Positions 1-34,859 of a DNA stretch of 64,000 bases are shown piece by piece (within the stretch, counting starts at the first letter, position 1; each line of letters opens with the position of its first letter). The position numbers and the translations under genes are program-made. Origin of the DNA: Albula goreensis (Eukaryota; Chordata; Actinopteri; Albuliformes; Albulidae); assembly GCA_022829145.1 (NCBI GenBank), contig CM040741.1, positions 47,300,180-47,364,179 of the forward strand. Direction: 5' to 3'. The notes below the pieces were generated by a model. The model worked only from the letters and a program-made list of their open reading frames with translations, had not been told where the DNA came from and searched no databases.

Positions 1-276
1 CTCTGGATAAGAATGTTTGCTAAATGCCAAAACAATACATCACTGAACTTTTTCAGCACTTCCTTTCTACTTTACAGTACTTTTCTGTAAATATAAAAGT
101 TCAGTAATTTCCTGTATCAATTGTATCAATTACAGTACAATGCTGTACAATACATTTCAATGCAAATACCATAAATAAATGGTGCTTTTCTGGTGAAACT
201 GCTGCCAGTAAATTATGTGTAAATTTAAATATCACATTTTTAAATGTATTTAAAACAAATTCATGTTCAAGCTCAC

Positions 277-9025
<8,749 letters not shown>

Positions 9026-9420
9026 CATTCCTTGAGTCCCAGCTTCACTCAGAAAATATTTTTTTTTATCCTGTAGATCCTTCTGGTGTTTCGTTCGGGA
9101 GGGCAACTAGACTGAAATACGATGAGCCGTTCGGTGTGAGAAGATGTGCTGGAATGGTGAAATGAATACAGTCGGAATAATATTACATAGCAAGACAGTA
9201 AATGGTGTTCCAAGGATTCTGTCCTGTCAATGTCGCAGACGAAATAGAGGGACACGCTACTGCCCAGCTGCAGGAGAAAACAGAGACGGAGGGGTCTGTG
9301 AGCGTGTACTGCTGTAGTGAGGGCTCAGCGCGTGTGCGAGGAGGCAGGGTACCAGCGCCTATAGTGATTACCACAGCACGCATCTTCATCAAACCTTGGG
9401 TTAATCTGAATTACAGTATA
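9026..9420 (-). promoter_or_regulatory. Probable 5' UTR and promoter region of the ntrk2-like gene
   Basis: Sequence immediately upstream of the first coding exon. It is locally richer in G+C and CpG than the surrounding AT-rich DNA (for example around 9290-9350), as expected of a vertebrate promoter. No TATA box or transcription start could be fixed by eye, and a further upstream non-coding exon is possible. Position inferred from the gene's 5' end only. Confidence 0.35.
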
Positions 9421-10204
9421 AGGGCTATGGGTGTTCAAAAATAAATCCGTCTACTGATCCCGTCACGGATATGAGAAATAAATATTTTTTGCAAGACAAT
9501 GATCAGATTTAGAATGCCTCAGAAAAAAAATATATATAAATATGGACGTATAGAGTAGAGTATGATCTGATACAGTAACTGTTGACTATTAAGAAAAAAT
9601 ATTAAATTGGCATTAAACTAAATCATCCCATATGCGGGACTGTGTAGAATACATTTGTGGTGTCTTTAATCACTGCATAGTGATCCACTGTCTCTTTTTA
9701 GATAGCATAAGTGAGCTGTACATACGCACTCAGTGACTCTCCCTATCGTACAGACGGCCTTCTGTACCCCATTACCGGAGTGTGACGTGTGGTTGACGCA
9801 CAACACGGACTGAATAAGAAAAATAACACAAAAACAAAATATGTCTGTATTCACTTAGTTTCGTTCAAGATAAAAGACTGCATGCGATATAAAAAAACCG
9901 AATTTCGTCTGCTCTCCACTTTTTGCATATCACAATTTTAAGTAATATTTATAGTGTCCACACCTCTAAAATTTTATCTCTTGAAACAAGTAACAAAGAA
10001 ATAAGACACAACAGTAAAGTTAAGGTATCTGTCTTATCTTCCACAACTGTCCAATATCTAAACCCTTAACACCTGACAAACAGTTTTTTGATGATAATCA
10101 TGATGATGATTATTATTATAGGGATGTGGCTACCCACTGTCTCTGAGTCTGCATATTACAATATAATTTCTAAGAAAAAAAAGTCTGACCACCAAATTAT
10201 TAAA

Positions 10205-10400
10205 AATGTCAGAAACCCAGTGTCTCAGTCTTTTTTTGTTTGTTTGTTTGACTTCCGTGTTTACCGGTGCCATGTGCTTGTGTTTACGTTCCCTCATGTG
10301 TTCCGCTTCATTGTTTTATTGATTGATTGTTTCATTGTCAGTCGTCTGATCACCTGCCCTATTCCACCTGCCAGTTTTACACCTGTTCCCTGTTTATATA
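10205..10400. mobile_element. Possible retroelement relic, left portion (split by the foldback element)
   Basis: T-rich sequence with CACCTGTTCCCTGTTTATAT-type words that resemble the terminal regions of fish LTR elements as I remember them. The matching continuation appears on the far side of the foldback transposon (12036-12410), so the foldback seems to have inserted into it. Family assignment is tentative, boundaries are approximate, and no coding part is present. Confidence 0.25.
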
Positions 10401-12035
10401 GAGTTACTTTTGTATCTTTATTATGCAATCAAACAGAATAGGTTTGAGAACAAACTTTCCACACTGCAATTAAAAATAGATTTGAGAGCTAAACTATTGA
10501 CACTGCAATCAAAAAATGTTATCCTGCAAGTAAAATAAATTTGTGATTAAAAATGTATTAATGCGAATCCACAAGTTTTGCTTGCTGTTGAGCTGAATGT
10601 CGTGGGCATGACCAGCGCTGAAAGATGTAAGACACGTCTCTATTGGCCAGTCTCGATCGGAGCGATAGCTTGACAACGTCCACTGTTGACAAACAAGGAA
10701 GAGATTTGGAAGTCCATGGATAAGACAGATAATCAATGCGCAGGTATGTTTACGCATAACTTCCGTATTTGTAATAGCAAGAATGTTATGTTTGAACTGG
10801 TGCATGTAGCTTGCTTTTGTTTATCGATCTATGATGTAATGGGTTAAAAAAATACATATTTATGTTAGTCTGTAGCTGCTAGCTTAGCTCAATTAGCTAG
10901 TCACTCGCTCGTCATAGGTTCGTTACGTACCCAGGCTACCTATTAGCCTGCATGACGTTCCCACAGGTGATTTCGGTGGGTGCCCCAAAAATCGGCAAAA
11001 GAAAATGCTAATGAATTCTTGTTTCCACCACTACCGTCAAGTGATTATAAGGAGTTGGTTCGAGATAAGCAATAGGTGGTGCCAATTCAAGTCGGGTACC
11101 ATTATAGCTACCACTGCAGAATAAGAGGACACAAGATGACGCAATTGAGTGAGCGCCAATCAAACCTCAAACGAGTGAAAACAATGTAGAGAACGCAATG
11201 AAAATATGAAATTCATGTCTGTTTCATGTTTTAATGTTAGGAGGGTAACAGTCTCCTCGTTGCTCCACAAAGACCTGATGTTTTCGTCTGTCGCTACTAT
11301 TAAAATTTAAAATGCACATAAAAACAGGTGGATGGAAACCCAGACAGCTCAGCTAGCGTGACACCTTCCACGAGAAAGTGACTAACGTTAACTAAGCTGG
11401 CTACAGGCTGATAAAATAAATACAGCACAAATATAACATAAACTAAGGGTAGATCGTAGAACACAATTAGTCCTGTTAACTAGCAACTACATGCACAGCG
11501 TCATGCAGGCTAATATAGGTAGCATGGGCACGTAAATGTACCTATGACTAGTGAGTGATTAGCTAATTGAGCTAAGCTAACAGCTACAGGACAGGCTGAC
11601 AAAATGTGTATTTTTAACCCATTACAATGTCACAGCTCGTTAAACAAAAGCGATCTACATGCACCAATTGAAACATAACAATTTTGCTGTTAATAAAACG
11701 GAATTCATGGTAAGTAAATACCTGCGCATTGATTTTCTGTCTTCTACATGGATTTCAAAACTCCTAACAGTGAATGTTACAAAGCTGTCACTCCATCGAG
11801 AGTGGTCAATAGAAACGTGTGTTACATCTTTCAGCGTACATCCCGCCCACGAGATTCAGGTCAACAGCAAACAAAGCTTTTGGATTCGCAAACAAACCTT
11901 TTTGTTTCGTATTAATACATTTTTAATCACAGATTTATTTTACTTGCAATAAAACATTTTTTTGATTGCAGTGTGGAAAGATTTGATCTCAAACCTATTC
12001 TGTTTTATTGCTTAATAAAGACACAAAAGTAACTC
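10401..12035. mobile_element. 1.6-kb non-autonomous foldback DNA transposon with about 550-bp inverted arms
   Basis: The left arm (10401 to about 10960) begins GAGTTACTTTTGT, and the right arm (about 11495-12035) ends with its reverse complement. The arms match through nearly their whole length, for instance the strings around AATAGGTTTGAG, TTCCACACTGCAAT, CATGCACCAATTGAAAC, and TTAGCTCAATTAGCTA are all found inverted at the other side. A unique core of about 530 bp separates them. Two similar 97-98 aa open frames, one per arm on opposite strands, are simply the same arm read twice. No transposase is visible. Superfamily is unknown: I could not find a clear target-site duplication. Small differences between the arms suggest moderate age. 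Confidence 0.85.
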
Positions 12036-12410
12036 CTTATGTTTAGTCCTCCTTAGTTTTGTAACCCCGGGTGTTTCTGTCTCCGTTGCCAGGTCGTCTC
12101 AGTAGATTCTCTGTGCCTGCCTGGGAGTTTTTCTTGTTTTACCCTGCCTGTTTTCTCTACTACATTTTTGGATTTCGTCTTTGTTTGACTGTCGTGTTTT
12201 CCTGGTTTTTTTGTAATCAAATTTTTTTTTGGCTGTCTTACCGTTTTTGTTACTGGGTTGTGATTCTGTGCCTTTGCCGTGTCTACCTGGTTTGACCATT
12301 GCCTGTATCTGACTCAGATTTTTGGATTTTGGACTTTGGCTTGGTTATCAAATTCTTGTTTATTTTCTTCACAATTGTATTTGAGTCCCTGTCTGAGCCC
12401 TGGTTAAAAA
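12036..12410. mobile_element. Possible retroelement relic, right portion
   Basis: Continuation of the relic that begins at 10205, rich in TTTTGT/GCCTG words and ending near GTCCCTGTCTGAGCCC, a style common to fish LTR tails. It is non-coding. It looks like an old, incomplete terminal-repeat remnant; age and family are uncertain. Confidence 0.25.
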
Positions 12411-15400
12411 AGGCAATGGTCTACTAGAGTTGAAAGTAAATGTAATAATGGAACACAATGGGAATTCCAGGAAAGATTTACCAACTTGGCAGAAGCAGTA
12501 GACTGTAATGGCCTGTAGTCTTAGAACCCAGACAGTTACATCTCGAGAGATCTCAAGGCACTCTCGCCTCACTTTCAGTGGGGAGGTGTAAGCCTGCTTT
12601 GCAAGCCTGCATGGTTACTGAATCGCATCCTGTGTCTTTGAGAACCTTCACTGTCAAACCTCTAAGACTGCTATTTAGCACAGCCAAATTATACTGTGTT
12701 TCAAGATTTAAAACCCGTCAGATGTAGCTGCACAGTCTAACACAATCCTACTTCGCTCCTAGCTTGTACTAATCCTACAAGCTCTAAATAGTACACAATA
12801 GTACCTGAGAACAATTTAAAACCAAATAATTGAGACATTCTTGACTTTCTGGTCACTACAGGGGTAAACATTTAACTCATAGAGTTGAAGTCCATCACTG
12901 TAAATAAAATGTTTTGAGAAGCAGCACTAAATACAACTTTGAAAGGGAAACTAAGGATGGGATGGCAGTTATGCCACCTGATAAATTACTGATTGATGCT
13001 GGAAAGTTATGGATTGATCCACTTCCCACACACATTACCCTTCCTTACCTTAGATAATTCTAAACATTAGATATTGTATGTAGGTACAAGCTACTGTACA
13101 TAGGTGAAGAAACAGATTGAAAATTAATGATAAAATATCATTAATAATACTGAGAGCCAAGAACGGATAAAAACAAAATGTCACCAAAAAAGGTTCAGTT
13201 AAGACATTGATTGAATATCCTTGACTGAGGACTCACAATTCTCACCTTTGTCCTTTGCAATAACAAAAATGCAGTATATTGCAAAGTAAAGATAGCTGGA
13301 GTAATATAAAACCATGTAAAATTTTGAAATTAAAACTAAATTAGTTAAGTGCCTTTCACTGTGTAGCTGACAATGGTTTATATTTATATCTAGGCTAGTA
13401 ATAACTTACTTTCTAAATATGTAAGTTAATATGTTGCATTTGTCCAAAACACATAGAAACATGTTTCATATGTACTTTACATTTTATGCTTCAAGATCAA
13501 ATAGGGAACCCAACAACTACTGAAACTCCCCTGATATGATGGTACATGTCAATGAATGGGTTACAAACTAAATATGTGGTCTGTAGCTTATGTGTAAACT
13601 TTATGAGATAGTGATATACATCTTGTCCGTAGACAGTCTGTTTGGCCATTTAAAAAACATTTTTAATTTAGGTTGATCATTAATTTTGATGATCATTATT
13701 ACCCAATGTGTGTGTATGTGAGGTGTTCTGATGGATCCTTTTAGCACAATATGTAGATGTGCACACCTCTTAGAAATAGAGAAAGAATGATGCTCTGGTT
13801 TTCAGCACTGATTTGACTGATGCCAGAAGTTTCTTAAAGTGAATGAGAACAGAGACATATTGTCCAGTCAATCTGTGGTTTGACCCAGGGAAAATTGCAA
13901 TAGTGATCATTCAAGGTTTTATGTGATCCCTGGAACATCCAAACAACATATTAAAAGTATACCTTTATATACTGGTGGATCAAGGTAAATTCAGGGTTGA
14001 CATTGGGGCCTTCATTTAACAGCGTCATGCAAAAAGTATGTATCTCTGCTTCTGAACATGCTATTTTCATATATGTCTATACATTGGTTTTCTAGGGTGG
14101 TCTTTCACATACAACCATCAGATATGACCTGTTCGGATCATATATGTGCACTTTGGGGGTACCCTTACCCCAAAATGACCTTTTTAATCCAAACAAAGTC
14201 AATAAAATTGGGCTATAAGCCATTTATTATCATTGAATTTTCTGCATGTACAAATTTGACTTGGTAGTATGTTTTTTCCATGAAAACCATAGTGCATATT
14301 AGCACACAGACTGAAACCTAAAATGAGACCAAGCTTGAAACATGCTTTGACTGTAGGCCTACATGTAATCTTCACTCCATGTCCTCAGGTTTTGACTGTT
14401 CATTAACATGTTCATTTTGATATAAATGGTGTATTACTGTAAACCTCTGTCAATCTCATATCAGGGTACTAGATGCATGCTCTATAGAAGACCATGACTT
14501 TGTATATTATTTAAAATGTTATCATGTAAATCATATTTTCATGTGAATTTACATATACCTTAGAAGTTGGATATGGTGCAGCGATCTATAACCATACAAC
14601 ATCTGATGGTAACAGATTACCACCAAATCCATGGTAACATCTGAAAACAAATACACAGTTGGACAGAAGTACATCGTACTCTCAGGGTATTAAAGAAATG
14701 GATAACCATGACCACAAACACTGCTTAAAGAACCAGGAGTCATCTCCCTTATGGTTCCCCTCTCACAATGTGTGCTTAGCCTCCAAAAGATAAATGTATC
14801 TCCCCAATTGTTAAGGGAAGGAATGAATAAATCCTCCTCAGGTTCCATGCTAGAACACACTTTAATTTAACAAAACACACAGCCATAAACAACACTATAT
14901 GTAATTTTAACAGATTATAATAGTCTTTTCATGTTTCACATGCCCACTAATAGAACTATCAAAGAGCAATAGACCTTCAGAAAAAGTAGCTCAAACATCA
15001 CTGAAGTTTCCTTTCCATTACAAATGTTTGTTGGAGCATACAAGGTGTGGGGCATTATTCTGCTTTGTACTGCTTCATCATGCTTCAAGTCCTCTCATTG
15101 TGCATCTCTCACATTTTTTATGTGCCACACCACAGGAAGGCAAATTAATTCATTCTCCTCATGTCTTATTTGGTGACAGGGTGTAATATCAACTTAATGA
15201 AAAGGCAACTTCCCCCGAAGTTTGTGTACCTGTTGTACATAAAATTCCCATTAACACTGTCAGCACATTGCAATTGAAAGCTTTATCAACGAACAATACT
15301 CACACAACTGAATAGCACAGTGAATACAAAATACAAAGTTGGAAAGTTTGGAACAGAGGGCTATTTATACATTTAATATCCTATTCAGAGTACCTAAAGC

Positions 15401-16900
15401 CTTTACTAAAGTTTGAATTATTTTCAATAGATAACAGCAATTATAAAATATGAGTAAGGGAGAGGTGGAAATAAAATTGTCACATCATATTTGATTTTTT
15501 ATTGTTGTTTATTGTATTTATTGTTTTATATTTTATTATGTTTTATATGAATGACTATACTGATTATACTGTCATATAGGAGAAGTATAGGTTTCTGTAT
15601 GTCCTATGGAATATGTTCTTGTATCATATTCAGATTACCCTTATACGAAAATGTAATCTTTATGAAATATATTATTTCCAAATACCATACATTTTCTACA
15701 AACCATTTTTTTTAGCATTCAGCCTGTTAAAATAGTCTGTATAGTATGTGCATTTTGATGGGGCAGTGAGCTGCATCTATTAAAATGGTCATGGGATTAC
15801 TGATCTGCCTTTTCTCTCTTTGTCACAGTAGATGTGCTTTCAACCAGCCTTGTAGGTTATGTTCTTGAAAGGAGGCTGAAGAGGTCATTCCTACTTCATA
15901 TCATAGAAATGTAAGTCAGTCTTTAGGAGCCTTAGTGGCTCTTCCTGTTACCGCTCCTCTGGTTCCTATTGGTACTTCAACCTTGTTTCAGCCAGCAGAG
16001 TATACGGAGAGAATCAAACACAATATTCTTTTAAATGTGGGAGAGCGTACTACTACCATGGGCAGCACTGTCTTACCAGCACCTGGAATAAAATAGATTT
16101 AGTCTGTAAAGGCAATTAAATGAATATAATTCACAATTATTTTATTACTAAGCTATGTTGGTAAAATACATTCTGGCACAGTACAGCACAAGACCAAAAC
16201 CCAAAAGTCTCCTCCTAACTGAAGGCAAGCGCTAGCATTTGGATTGACCAGCAACCATCCTCATTTGAGCCTGCCTGTAAGTAATAATGGAAAATTTGGC
16301 AGAAGAATTGGGTGTTGAGGAAGTAATAACCCAGATACAGGGGTAAGACATTAGAATATTCTCTTTAAAGTGTTTTATTGGAAAGACTGACTCCAATAAC
16401 TTAGAAAAAGACACTAAATATGTTACCCTCAAATAGACCCTCAAATATAAACACCATTTTACCCAAACTGCATCACTCTAAAACATCAAAAATTTGCTTT
16501 TGGCCTTGAAAAAAGTATGGTCCCTGAATCCATGAAGGTATACTTTTAATACATGATGCAGGAGGGTATTATGACCAATAAAAACCATGAAACATTACTA
16601 TTGCAATATCTCCTGGGTTGGGCCCTTTTCTGAGTTAGATTGACTGGACTATATGGTGATGTCTGTCCAGAAATATTTTCATCCACGTCTATGGCCAGGC
16701 TCCTGTGAAATATTAAGGCACGAGGGGATCAAACCTTAAATAATTATAACATATAATTAGTGAATATTAAACATATTGAAATACATCTTTAAGCCGCCAC
16801 ATTGAGGGTACCTTGAAGATCTTGAAGCCAAAAAGGGAAGCCTAGGCTGTGGCAGAGTGGGACAAAATATTTTAGAAAACCTGAAAATTGCCCTGATGAT
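12411..16900. other. Intergenic DNA between ntrk2 and hnrnpk, no feature recognised
   Basis: AT-rich sequence without a supportable exon, RNA gene or complete transposon. The longest open frames here are short (about 60-76 aa) and show no splice signals or familiar motifs. Distal regulatory elements of either divergent neighbour could lie here but cannot be seen without cross-species alignment. Confidence 0.5.
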
Positions 16901-17470
16901 CACCAACCGAGGGCGCAAAGGGCCCGCGGCATGACGTATTGCTAGAATCGCTGGTGTTCGCTGAAGAACGCTCCCCTCATACAACACCGATAATGCTTAT
17001 GTATAAACATGAAGCCAAGCAACTCTCGTCTGTTATTAGCTAGTTATTCAGCGCGCTACCGGAAGCACAAAGATTAAGACATTTTGATTAGCAGAATATA
17101 TACCCAATGGTTAACTAATGTTTCCAGCTTCAACCAATCACATAACAAAGGTGGTCGTCCTTCTGCTGCATGGACGATACAGGCAATGTCCTTAACACTG
17201 ATTCTGGATCAGTACATTCAACTTCGACGTCAAATGGCAGGGATAAGGAATATGGGCTGGATAAAATGATCCTGGATCGGTTGTTGGAGAGGGAAAGTAC
17301 CCGGACGAAGCATTCCTGGCATCAAGGTTGATCGTACTATTTGTCGAAGAAGGAATCAGAAAAAGGTGATCTAGAAGCAGGTCTGTACAGTAACGTTGCG
17401 GGAAGCGTAACCGGCAAATTTCACTGCAGGTTCCTTAAAGCAAGCGCGTGATTTAGCAGAGGGTAATGTG
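16900..17470 (+). promoter_or_regulatory. Probable hnrnpk promoter and 5' non-coding exon region
   Basis: CpG-bearing stretch upstream of hnrnpk. It contains a CRE-like ATGACGTATTGC at about 16932 and an ETS-type ACCGGAAG at about 17057, both common in housekeeping promoters. A possible donor lies near 17463 (GCAGAG followed by GGTAATG), which would make a non-coding first exon spliced to the ATG-bearing exon at 19336. hnrnpk genes are known to have non-coding first exons. The start site itself is inferred. Confidence 0.4.
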
Positions 17471-19335
17471 AATTTAAGTTACTCACTTGCTGCATTTAAT
17501 GTTAATTTAAAATATCCCTTTGTAGCTTGTTAGCAAGCTAGTGTTATCCAAATCAATCGCTGATCGTCGTAATGGAATAGAATTCGAGCTCACTCTGTGC
17601 AACTCAATTGTTACTAACCTTAGCTTAAACTAGCTAACGTTAGCCATCTCGAGTCGGTATAGATGGTTCACCAGTGAGCTATTTGTTTAAATTTAATAAT
17701 TGTAAATATCTTAATGTTCCTCGTGTATCGATGTATGTTGTATTCTATTCAGTCATTAATGCAAATCCATTTCGTACAATTTTCAATGTAAGTTAGGTAG
17801 TAGCTAACGCTACCTAGCTCGTCGTTGAAGCTGGGTAATGTTATCGATAGCTAGGCCATCGGGGTATAAATGGGTCGTCTTGGCTCTCTGAACCAGCTAA
17901 CCATTATCGCTATGATATCGTAGCTAGCTGTGTCTTTCTCAGTTTTTTTTTTTTCCTGAAATCCATTCTAATCTTAACTGGCGGGCGTTAGCGAGATATA
18001 TGACCGTCGTCAACTAATTCGTAGATCAGATAATTGGGCACAATTGTGCTTCGAGGCTATGGTACTAAGCAGTTACCAGCCCACCATTTGAGAGTTGGGC
18101 CTACCGATTAGCTTTTACCTAAATGACTCAATTAAAGCTCGTTTACTGTGTGTAGGACTTGTCTGTATTCATTGTGAATAGCGATTCAACAATTCACAAA
18201 TTAAATTGCACTCAGTGTTAAATGCGTCCTGACAGTTGTCATTTAAGGTGTTTATGGTCAGACCGTAACGCTTTGTTTGAATGTATCACCAGCTAGCCTA
18301 AAGCTCACTTGGTATCAAACATTGACTGACTTGTCGATAATTTAGCTTAGCATTAACCGACTAGAAAGCCATATTCTTACCTAGATAGTGTAACATCTGT
18401 TAAGGTGATGTATGGGCTGGTAAAGCTGAAATAATAATATATGAGTAACATAACCAGCCAACTTTTAGCTGTTGCATTCGATAAACCGTATCCTATCGGT
18501 GTGCCTGTTTGATGCCTGCAGGCTAGCTAGGTACTTTTAAAACGTCAAGTACCACCTCCCAATGCTGGCTAACGCAATAGCCAGCTATTCCACAGCTACG
18601 GACATCCATATTTCCTTTCCACACATTCTGCATTTATTAAGTTTGGCGGTCTTTTTGAAAAAATGTACCTACGCAATTTTCGAAGTGGAGTTGATAACTC
18701 ATCGATGTATCGCAAGCTAACCTTAACGTTCATTTAAATTGATGTTGCTAGCCGTGGATGTATGAAGCAATAACGTAACCAATATTAATATACAGTCACT
18801 TTCTAGCTACAGAAGACTAGCAGTAGCGATTAGTGCAAGCTCAGTTTTCAATAACATTCTGGGATGAGCGCTGTTGTCTTGGGTCTGTCTGATTTGCTGT
18901 TGAGGATCTTTTTTGTTGTCTTTATAGCTACTGTTACTGAAAATCGCAAACATGTAAAGCTCGCATAGCTAACCGACTAATATAAGTAGCTGACAGACAA
19001 GATCGTACTGACAGTGGTTTATCTTCACTGAGTTTTGGCTTGCAGGCTTATTGTAAAGCACTTGTGTCTACGGTCCACAAAGTGAGCTATGTAGTTGCAT
19101 TAAAATTCCACCAACACTGGTTGCTAGTCCTTTCCTGGCAATAATGAAAACATTATTATATATTATATCCCGTTGACAAGTCAGGTAACGTTGAGTATAT
19201 TACCTCAGCATTTCTTTGTATTTGACACTTTTCCCCCATAGCACAATTCAGTTTTTTGAAGTTTGTGATCCACAGTGTTGGGGGTAATGTCAGAATCGTA
19301 TAACGTTCACTAAAAACAACATTGTCCCTCTCCAG

Positions 19336-31808
<12,473 letters not shown>

Positions 31809-32680
31809 AGGAGGGGAGTAAGATTGAAGGAAAACAGCCCTGCTTCTGTTATAGAGAGAACATTCCTCTGCTTTAGGTAGATGCAGTTCCCACCCTGCTT
31901 CTCCATGTGCTATACCATTTTAATTCTTACAGACCTTCAGCTAAATGTTTGGAACTTCACAACAGCAGCAGAATGAGTGCATTTTATTTCTTCCTTTGAC
32001 TTGGGTTTTGCTTGGTTTGTAATATGTGTTCCTGTAAGTAGGATATAAACCCCTGTGTGTGTGTGCGTGCGTGCGTGCGTGTGTGCGGGTGCGTGTCTGC
32101 AGGTGCGTGCGTGCGTGTGTTTGTGTGTGTACACACCATATGGGTGAAGATGTGGCCACAGCTATTTGGTGCAACATGCAGAATGCAATTGGTCCTGTAA
32201 CAAACATTTTATTTTTTAAATAAAAATTTAGGAAATTGTACTTCTGCGATTTTAGTTAAAAGGCTAGGGGCTGTATAAATGTAAATATACAGTAATTGTT
32301 TCTAAATGTTTTATAACATTTTATTTTCCATAAGATTGCTTTTTTCTTTCCTGTGGGTAATAATTCTACTGTATTGATTGGACCAAAAAGAGGGGTGGGG
32401 CTTTGGTGATGATTGCTGCTCATTGTTTTAAACACAGCATGTAGGTCTGCGACTGTCATTCAGAACTCATTTCTAACATTAGGGCGAAGCCCATTAGTCT
32501 TGCCGAAGCTTGTTTTCTATTTGTGTATGTAAGCATTTTTAATATTTCAGACAGGATCTGCGTATTAGTCCCATGGGAAGCAGAGTTGCCTGGTCTTTGT
32601 CATGTTTGTAATTCCATCTCTCTTCCTCTGCCGTTCTGCTGTAGAGTTTGAGTAATAAAGTCTGTGCCACCTTTTAAACC
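31809..32680 (+). other. hnrnpk 3' UTR and polyadenylation signal
   Basis: After the TAA at 31806-31808 the sequence continues without coding potential to an AATAAA at 32654-32659, followed by a GT-rich stretch (CTGTGCC, CATGTTGTTTC) expected of a cleavage site. An earlier AATAAA near 32219 may serve as an alternative site. A TG/GC dinucleotide-type repeat lies at about 32052-32132. Confidence 0.6.
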
Positions 32681-32955
32681 ATGTTGTTTCTTTGGAGGAA
32701 CAAACAATACTGCTGCAGCTCAGTAGCATTTCACAGGTTTCAGCAGGTAAGTGAACATATACACATCATCACAAGCTAGATTTCTACAGTCAGGGCTTCT
32801 GTCTAATCAAAACGTATTATTAGCAAAAATTTTGTGAAATTAATTTAAGCCGCCACTAATTACAAGATTCATAAGACTTAATAAGGAACAATACAATTAT
32901 ATAAGCTGTACTGATTGCTGACAGGTACTCAGTCTGGCTTGTTATTACTCCTGTA

Positions 32956-33184
32956 CAGTTGCAAGAAAAAGTTGGTGAAACCTGGGGGAGTTACCAGGAT
33001 TTCTGCATTGATTGCTGAATGTATTCAATAAAGACCTGAAGATCACATCTACATTTGTTATTGTTCAATAAGATTGTGTTTGTCTGTAATTGTGACTTGG
33101 ATGAAGATCAGACCAAATTTTATTAGTAATCAATGCAGAACTCATGGTAATTCCAAGGGGTTCACAAACTTTTTGTCCTGTGTC
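32956..33184. mobile_element. 229-bp Tc1/mariner-type MITE
   Basis: Ends CAGTTGCAAGAAAAAGTTGG on the left and, inverted, GACACAGGACAAAAAGTTTG on the right, with TA on both sides (32954-32955 and 33185-33186), the target duplication of Tc1/mariner elements. The arms stay similar inward (GTGAAMCC, TTCTGCATTGATT). No transposase. The sequence belongs to a kind of small element I recall as common in fish. End divergence suggests an old copy. Confidence 0.75.
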
Positions 33185-34395
33185 TATCACTACCCAGTCT
33201 GATCTTGAAAGATTCTCTACACATCTTGGCAGGGTTACATCAGCACTGTTCTGATCAGTTTGTGGTGCTAAAGAAAATGAAATGAAACAAATTAACTGGA
33301 TGTAGGAATACACGGGAGTGAATTAGCCCCTTTTTTATCACAAACGCAAAAAGATGAACTATTAACTGAAAATAAAACGTGATAAAAAAATTAGAAATTT
33401 CTGAGCCTAATTTCTGTGTTGGGGAAGAGCAGACATTTGCTAACATGATCGGTGGAAGTATCCACTCCTTTAACACAAAGTACTGCTTTTAGTGCATCAA
33501 TTGCATTAATGTATCTTTTGAATGCTTGTTCACCTGCTGCTTTGTGTTTAAAGCATCCTGACCTGCATGTCCTTCCATGTAGCACCTCTTTTTGTTCAGT
33601 TACTCAAATACATTTTCCTTTTACCATTTCAAGTTAGTTTATTTTTTTGTTTGTTTTTGAGATTCAAAGACGATATTCATTTTTTGGGAATGTCATTTAA
33701 GGGTAGAGGTATATATTTCATGTTTGTGCCAGCAAGCCAGAGCTCCTGCTTCTGGTTAAATGGTTGGTCACTACAAAGGGGCAGCCATTTTGAAAACAAG
33801 GCAGTAATTGTATAACATTTTCAATCACACAAGTCATTTTTTTGACTACACTTTTAGTAATCCAGACCTTCAAGTATTCTAACCCACCTTTGATTCAAAA
33901 GGATTTGGAATAGTAAGTTTCTATATATTTCGAAAGGGTTGTAAACACATATATACTGTTTACTTCGTTTTCCAACTTTTGTTGCTGCTTTTTAGTATAT
34001 GAGCTGCAAAAAAACCTGAAATTCTGCTTGTTCATAGAACAATGCCACATAGAACATAGAGCTTGTTCTGGTGGCATGGAGAATGTGTTCGTTGCGCAGA
34101 CTGTTTGGCTCATGGGTGGCATCCCCATTGGAAGAATACAAGCACGGGTTTTGTGAGTGCCTTTTGTGCCGTGCTCAGTTCTCATGAGAGCTGGAGCTCA
34201 CCTGGGAAAGTTTGCGTACTTGAGTCTGGTGTGTTGGGGATACTGTGCAACCAAACTTAAATGTAATCTACATTATCCACTATTTTTATTCATTTAACAA
34301 AGGCAGTGCTCAATAAAAATATTATGCCAGATATAGTTATGAGCTAATTTTTATCTGTAGTCCCTGGGCAGGAGGCAACAGTATATACTCTAGAA

Positions 34396-34601
34396 CAGGG
34401 CTGTCAAACTGCAGTCCTGGAGGGCCGCAGTGGTAGCTGGTTTTTGGTGTGTTTTAGCACTTAATTGAATAATTAAAATCACTGGTTGGCTAAAGAGTCC
34501 ACACACCTGGTTTCCAAGGCCTAAAATGGCTGCCAATCGAAAGGAAAGAACTAAAACCCGCAGACACTGCAGCCCTCCAGGACTGGAGTTTGACACCCCT
34601 G
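34396..34601. mobile_element. 206-bp hAT-type MITE with 8-bp target duplication
   Basis: Begins CAGGGCTGTCAAACTGCAGT and ends with GAGTTTGACACCCCTG, near-perfect inverted ends. Both flanks carry the same 8 bp CTCTAGAA (34388-34395 and 34602-34609), the hallmark of hAT transposition. The interior is non-coding. Confidence 0.92.
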
Positions 34602-34859
34602 CTCTAGAAGCAGTATGGATTACATATTAAATCATTTAAAATATAGGCAAACGCACATGTATATATACACATGCGCACATATCAAAAGGTTGTATAAACG
34701 TGCAAGCACTGAATAAAAATGTGTAATTGAATCAATATTACATAATTGCTTGATGCACATTCATTAATCCAGTACATACATAACAGACAAAATAAGCAAG
34801 TCAGAAAATAAGTCATTCCATTAAAGTAATTGATTAATGAATGCATGACTGGTTTCTTT

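Noticed and set aside
10509-11952. Two similar 97-98 aa frames on opposite strands
   Set aside because: They are the two inverted arms of one foldback transposon, not a protein family.
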